Assembly (NCBI GenBank): GCA_934255135.1
Contig: CAKQMV010000018.1
Location: 1 to 28,701, forward strand
From: an uncultured Clostridia bacterium
GTDB taxonomy: Bacteria; Bacillota; Clostridia; Peptostreptococcales; Anaerovoracaceae
Direction: 5' to 3'
DNA length: 28,701 bases
This document shows positions 24,862 to 28,701 of the stretch, piece after piece (position 1 is the stretch's first letter; each line of letters begins with the position of its first letter). Below the pieces are notes generated by a model. That model was not told the origin of the DNA and did not search any database. It saw nothing but the letters and a program-made list of their open reading frames with translations. Both the position numbers and the translations under genes were made by a program.

Positions 24862-27192
24862 CTAAATCATGATATGCCATACCGCAAAAGCAGCAACCCA
24901 TGCGATAAGGCACTGCCAGATCACAACTCCGAATGCCCACCTGCCGCCGAGCTCACTTCTGATTGTAGAAATCGCTGCAACGCAAGGTGTGTAAAGCAAG
25001 CTGAAAACAAGCATGCTTGCCGCAGCCGCAGTTGAAAGCGCAGTCTTGATTGACTCACCGAACAGCACCTGCATTGTCGATACAACAGATTCCTTCGCCA
25101 TAAAGCCCGAAATAAGAGCCGTGCAGATTCTCCAGTCACCTAGTCCGATTGGCTTAAGCAGCACCGCTATCGCTGATGCAACAGACGCCAGAATGCTGTC
25201 TGACGAATCAGTAACCATATTCATTCTGTAATCGAATGTCTGTAGGAACCACACAACGATTGTTGCAATCAGGATTACCGAGAATGCTCTCTCGAGGAAA
25301 TCCTTAGCCTTGTCCCACAGAAGTCTCGCAACATTACCCGCACCAGGCAGTCTATAATTCGGAAGCTCCATAACGAATGGAGATGCATTTCCTTTGAACA
25401 CCGTCTTCTGCGAGATAAGTGCAAAAACTACGCCGAGCGCAATTCCGAGGAAGTAAAGTCCCGTCATAATCAGGCCACCCCTTCCCGGGAAGAATGCATT
25501 TACAAAGAATCCGTAAATAGGAAGCTTCGCACTGCAACTCATAAATGGAGTCATAAGAACTGTCATTCTTCTGTCCCTGATGCTCGGAAGCGTTCTCGCC
25601 GCCATGACCGCCGGAACAGTACAACCGAAACCAATGAGCATCGGCACGATGCTTTTGCCAGAGAGACCAATCTTACGAAGAAGCTTGTCCATCACAAAAG
25701 CAACTCTTGCGATATAACCGCTGTCCTCCATAATTGAAAGGAAGAAAAACAGCGTTACGATAATCGGCAGGAAACTCACGACACTTCCCACGCCAGTCAT
25801 CACACCATCAATGATCAGGCTGTGAACGACTGAATTAACCTCAAGACCTGTCATAAGATTGTCGAGCCCGTTTGTGATTGCGCCGATTCCAGCTTCGAGA
25901 ATCCCCTGGAAAAATGCACCAATCACATTAAAGGTCAGATAAAACGTTGCCATCATTATAATGATGAAACTTGGTATTGCTGTGAATTTTCCAGTAAGAA
26001 TTCTGTCAATTTTCTCACTTCTTACTCTTTCTTTACTCTCACGAGGTTTTACAACTGTCTTCTCACACAGCCTTTCAATGAATTCGAATCTCATATCAGC
26101 AATCGCCGCACTTCTGTCAAGACCTCTTTCGTTCTCCATCTGAAGTACGATGTGTTCTAGAGTTTCAAGCTCATTCTCATCAAGCTTTAATCTCTCTGTA
26201 ACTAGAGTATCACCCTCAATCGCCTTCGTAGCAGCAAATCGCAGCGGTATATCCTCTTCAATCGCATGATCCTCAATCATATGAATCACACTGTGAATGC
26301 ATCTGTGAACCGCACCCTTGTTGTCGTCCTTGCTGCAAAAATCATGTACTCGTGGCTTCTCTCTGTTCTGTGCGATGTGAAGCGCGTGCTCGATAAGCTC
26401 ATCTATTCCCTGTCCGCGGCTCGCCGAAATCGGAACTACCGGAACACCGAGATCCATCTCAAGCGCGTTGACGTCAACACTTCCGCCATTTCCATGTACC
26501 TCGTCCATCATGTTAAGAGCAATAACCATAGGAATATCGAGTTCAAGAAGCTGCATACTGAGATACAGATTTCTCGCAATATTCGTCGCATCAACGATAT
26601 TGATAATTGCAGTCGGATGCTCATCTAATACGAAATTTCTCGAAACAATCTCCTCGATACTGTATGGAGACATCGAGTAAATACCAGGGAGGTCAGTAAC
26701 GATGGTGTTCGGATGACCCTTAATAGAACCTGACTTTCTGTCGACAGTAACGCCCGGAAAATTACCAACGTGCTGATTCGAACCTGTCAGTGCGTTAAAA
26801 AGCGTCGTCTTTCCGCAGTTCTGATTTCCAACCAGCGCGTAAGAAAGCGTACTGCCCTCAGGTAACGGATCTGCCTCCTCTTCGTTATGATACTTTCCTG
26901 TTTCGCCTATTCCCGGATGATCAATCTCCTCAATTCTCTCCGGAAACTCGTGCTTTCTTGTTCTCTTCTCAATCTGCTCGATCTCAATCTTTGCCGCATC
27001 CTCAAGTCTCAAAGTGAGCTCATAACCATGAATCTGCAGCTCCATCGGATCTCCCATCGGTGCAAGCTTGACAAGTGTCACCTCCGCACCCGGAATAAGA
27101 CCCATATCGAGAAAATGCTGCCTTAAAGCACCCTCTCCACCAACCGATCTTATAATTGCACTCTTTCCCGTTTCAAGTCGATTAAGCTTCAT
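24862..27192 (-). CDS. feoB: FeoA-FeoB fusion, ferrous iron transporter
   Basis: The 776-aa protein joins a complete FeoA SH3-like domain (residues 1-75) to FeoB through a charged linker (about 76-114). The G-domain has G1 GNQNCGKTT (122-130), G2 NFPGVT, G3 DLPG (167-170) and G4 NMMD. The membrane part has two gate regions, with GFGCTVPAVMAART and LLYTPCVAA carrying the conserved cysteines, plus the MEDSGYIARVAFVMDK motif. It imports Fe2+ across the cytoplasmic membrane with GTP-dependent gating. GAGGTG lies about 11 nt ahead of the ATG. It follows the larA-like gene by 29 nt in one operon. No Fur or DtxR box is obvious. Confidence 0.95.
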   Translation of the reverse strand: MKLNRLETGKSAIIRSVGGEGALRQHFLDMGLIPGAEVTLVKLAPMGDPMELQIHGYELTLRLEDAAKIEIEQIEKRTRKHEFPERIEEIDHPGIGETGKYHNEEEADPLPEGSTLSYALVGNQNCGKTTLFNALTGSNQHVGNFPGVTVDRKSGSIKGHPNTIVTDLPGIYSMSPYSIEEIVSRNFVLDEHPTAIINIVDATNIARNLYLSMQLLELDIPMVIALNMMDEVHGNGGSVDVNALEMDLGVPVVPISASRGQGIDELIEHALHIAQNREKPRVHDFCSKDDNKGAVHRCIHSVIHMIEDHAIEEDIPLRFAATKAIEGDTLVTERLKLDENELETLEHIVLQMENERGLDRSAAIADMRFEFIERLCEKTVVKPRESKERVRSEKIDRILTGKFTAIPSFIIIMMATFYLTFNVIGAFFQGILEAGIGAITNGLDNLMTGLEVNSVVHSLIIDGVMTGVGSVVSFLPIIVTLFFFLSIMEDSGYIARVAFVMDKLLRKIGLSGKSIVPMLIGFGCTVPAVMAARTLPSIRDRRMTVLMTPFMSCSAKLPIYGFFVNAFFPGRGGLIMTGLYFLGIALGVVFALISQKTVFKGNASPFVMELPNYRLPGAGNVARLLWDKAKDFLERAFSVILIATIVVWFLQTFDYRMNMVTDSSDSILASVASAIAVLLKPIGLGDWRICTALISGFMAKESVVSTMQVLFGESIKTALSTAAAASMLVFSLLYTPCVAAISTIRSELGGRWAFGVVIWQCLIAWVAAFAVWHIMI

Positions 27193-27221
27193 AATCTAAC
27201 ATTCACCTCATATAAATAATT

Positions 27222-28472
27222 CTATTTCATAATTGTCGGCAAAGTCGTGCCGCCATATGGCATAACAATCACCGTCGCCTCTTCGCCGTATCGGCCAAAA
27301 GCATGATCAAACGCGTCCTGAACCGTCCCGTAAGGCTCCATGAAGCAGTTTCTAACCTCGTCGTCACTCATCTCCGAGACAAGATAAATCCGAGCCTTCT
27401 CAAGTACCATTGCAATAGCTGTAGCCTTGTGTCCACCAAGCACGAATCCATTACGAAGCCTCTCAATAAGCTCCTCCGGCTTCGCTGCCTCATTCATCCA
27501 ATCCTCAAAAACTTTCGAGCCAAGGCCTTCACTGCATTCACCCACAAGTATCACCGTGCCTCCAGCTCTAACGGCACGGCTTGCATTATCAAGCGCCTTC
27601 TGATTCTGATAAAGTGATGCATCCTTCGGCGCCCCACTATTCGCTGCAATAACGATATCTGCCTTCATCGGAATCCTGACGCTATACATGCTATCAAGGA
27701 ATCTGCATCCGTCACGGTGTGCCTTAATATAATCACCCGCACACGCGTAGACAATATCCTTATCCTCATCGAGAACAACATTCAGAATAAAATCTATTCC
27801 GACAATACTCGCCGTTTCCTCAAGATCTTCTCTTAGCGGATTGTCCAGGGCATTACCAGTCCTGCACCTTGGATCTAGCATCATCGAATGATTAACAGAA
27901 ATGGCTTCAGGAGTCGAGCACCCTGGCATCAAAGCCTTGGCACCACCAGAATAACCTGCAAAATAGTGATACTCCACATTACCAAGACATATTCTCACAT
28001 CTGCCCTAGCTACTTCTCTTGTAATCTCAATCGGTGTTCCCCTAGAAGTTTCCCCAAGCATCACACAGTCATCCGGATCAGAATCTATGCAAGTAATCTC
28101 GCTCCATGCCCTCTCGCCTGCGAGCTTTCTCATCTCCCCTTCGGTATGATGTCTGTGGCTTCCAATGGCAAAAAGAAGTTTAATGTCATCTGCCGATACT
28201 CCGCCCTCATAGAGTTCATCAAGCAGTAGAGGCATAACCTTCGCTGTCGGCATCGGCCTTGTAATATCACTCGTAATAATCGCAATACTCTGTCCCGGCT
28301 TTACAATATCCCTAAGCCTCGGCGAGCCGATAGGATTCATAAGGGCATGCTCTACCGCAGCTTCATCCCTATATTTAGTTCGTACATTATTAGCACCTAG
28401 CACAGACACAATATTCCTATCCGGAATATCAACACTCTGAAAACTGCTACCATAACCGAGCGTTATTTTCAT
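27222..28472 (-). CDS. larA: LarA family nickel-pincer enzyme (lactate racemase-like)
   Basis: The 416-aa product matches LarA over its length. LarA uses a nickel pincer nucleotide tethered to a lysine to racemise lactate. The ligands of L. plantarum LarA (H108, H174, K184, H200) have counterparts here at H106 (AIGSHRHH), H169 (EYHYFAGYSGG), K179 (GGAKALMPG) and H195 (NHSMM); the last three keep the exact 10- and 16-residue spacing. SDITRPMP is also present. LarB, LarC and LarE, which make the cofactor, are not in the window. LarA homologues act on several 2-hydroxyacids, so lactate is not assured. The RBS is weak (GAGAG). It leads an operon with feoAB. Confidence 0.85.
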   Translation of the reverse strand: MKITLGYGSSFQSVDIPDRNIVSVLGANNVRTKYRDEAAVEHALMNPIGSPRLRDIVKPGQSIAIITSDITRPMPTAKVMPLLLDELYEGGVSADDIKLLFAIGSHRHHTEGEMRKLAGERAWSEITCIDSDPDDCVMLGETSRGTPIEITREVARADVRICLGNVEYHYFAGYSGGAKALMPGCSTPEAISVNHSMMLDPRCRTGNALDNPLREDLEETASIVGIDFILNVVLDEDKDIVYACAGDYIKAHRDGCRFLDSMYSVRIPMKADIVIAANSGAPKDASLYQNQKALDNASRAVRAGGTVILVGECSEGLGSKVFEDWMNEAAKPEELIERLRNGFVLGGHKATAIAMVLEKARIYLVSEMSDDEVRNCFMEPYGTVQDAFDHAFGRYGEEATVIVMPYGGTTLPTIMK

Positions 28473-28543
28473 ATATTAAAATCTCTCATTCGTAATATAG
28501 AATTCATCATCATTAGAATGCTGTACAAAACACAACAATTTAA

Positions 28544-28552
28544 ATTATAGCA
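28544..28552 (-). promoter_or_regulatory. Extended -10 promoter of larA-feoAB
   Basis: On the minus strand TGCTATAAT is a perfect extended -10 (TGn-TATAAT). No good -35 is visible. It would start RNA near 28537 and give a leader of about 65 nt ahead of the larA-like gene. Confidence 0.5.
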
Positions 28553-28597
28553 CAGCACCAACGCAATCTATAAACTTCATCAAAAACACATAAAAAA

Positions 28598-28622
28598 AGA
28601 AGATTCCGTAATGGAATCTTCT
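28598..28622 (-). terminator. Terminator of the rRNA operon
   Basis: A 10-bp perfect stem (AGAAGATTCC / GGAATCTTCT, 5-nt loop) is followed on the minus strand by a seven-base T-run (28592-28598). It begins about 10 nt after the 5S rRNA 3' end. Confidence 0.9.
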
Positions 28623-28632
28623 AGAAAAGAAA

Positions 28633-28701
28633 AACCGGCGACGTCCTAATTTCCCAGGAGGCTGCCCTCCAAGTATCTTCAGCGCTAAAGAGCTTAACTT
28701 C
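28633..28701 (-). rRNA. rrf: 5S rRNA, 3' part (runs off the window)
   Basis: The minus strand reads GAAGTTAAGCTCTTTAGCGC, then TTGGAGGGCAGCCTCCTGGG and ends near GGACGTCGCCGG. This is the conserved second half of 5S rRNA, including the helix IV/loop E region. The 5' part lies beyond the right edge. The exact 3' end is approximate. Confidence 0.9.

Noticed and set aside
28480..28530. Possible Fur box ahead of larA-feoAB
   Set aside because: The TAATGATGATGAATT stretch lacks the inverted-repeat symmetry of a Fur site, so no metal regulator site is called.

Overview
The window reads as chromosomal DNA of a low-to-mid G+C anaerobic Firmicute (Clostridia). The pointers are a Gram-positive type division and cell wall (dcw) cluster with a PASTA-tailed penicillin-binding protein, MutS2, ZapA, a DUF4080-type B12/radical-SAM relative, a DUF1002 (YpuA-like) secreted protein, an acyl-ACP thioesterase, a FeoA-FeoB fusion and a LarA homologue. 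An Anaerovoracaceae/Mogibacterium-like origin is my guess, not something shown. All protein genes but one lie on the minus strand, so transcription runs from high to low coordinates.

In transcription order, the right edge holds the 3' part of a 5S rRNA with a strong terminator (28598-28701). An extended -10 promoter then precedes a larA-like gene, a feoA-feoB fusion, a DUF1002 exported protein, an SDR reductase (FabG/YmfI-like) and an acyl-ACP thioesterase, ending in a very strong hairpin terminator at 22364-22405. A gene-free stretch of about 400 bases follows (22024-22424). It holds a degenerate 17-bp tandem repeat and a well-formed mraZ promoter (TTGAAT-N17-TAAAAT) overlaid by three 10-bp-phased TGGnG boxes, the expected MraZ operator.

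The dcw cluster runs mraZ, rsmH, ftsL, pbp (ftsI/spoVD type), murF, mraY, murD, ftsW, murG, ftsQ/divIB, ftsZ. It lacks murE, murC, murB and ftsA. A hairpin with a T-run lies between ftsL and pbp, and pbp appears to start at TTG. ftsZ has its own extended -10. Behind ftsZ, closely packed or overlapping, come a SPOUT rRNA/tRNA methyltransferase, zapA, mutS2, a DUF523 (TudS-like) gene, argS, a DUF4080-like protein that has lost two of three radical-SAM cysteines, and a TPR protein overlapping it by 13 bp. A bidirectional terminator closes this block at 1144-1174.

The left end holds the only plus-strand gene, a Nudix hydrolase (NudL-like), and a minus-strand tRNA operon Asn-Leu-fMet with a consensus promoter (TTGACA-N17-TATAAT) and a terminator.

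The most unusual item is the pair at 1210-3740: a cysteine-depleted radical-SAM/B12 relative, apparently translated together with a TPR partner. The MutS2 Smr domain with a degenerate LDxR motif, the missing ftsA, the LarA-FeoAB operon, and two sets of short repeats that look like operators are also worth following up.
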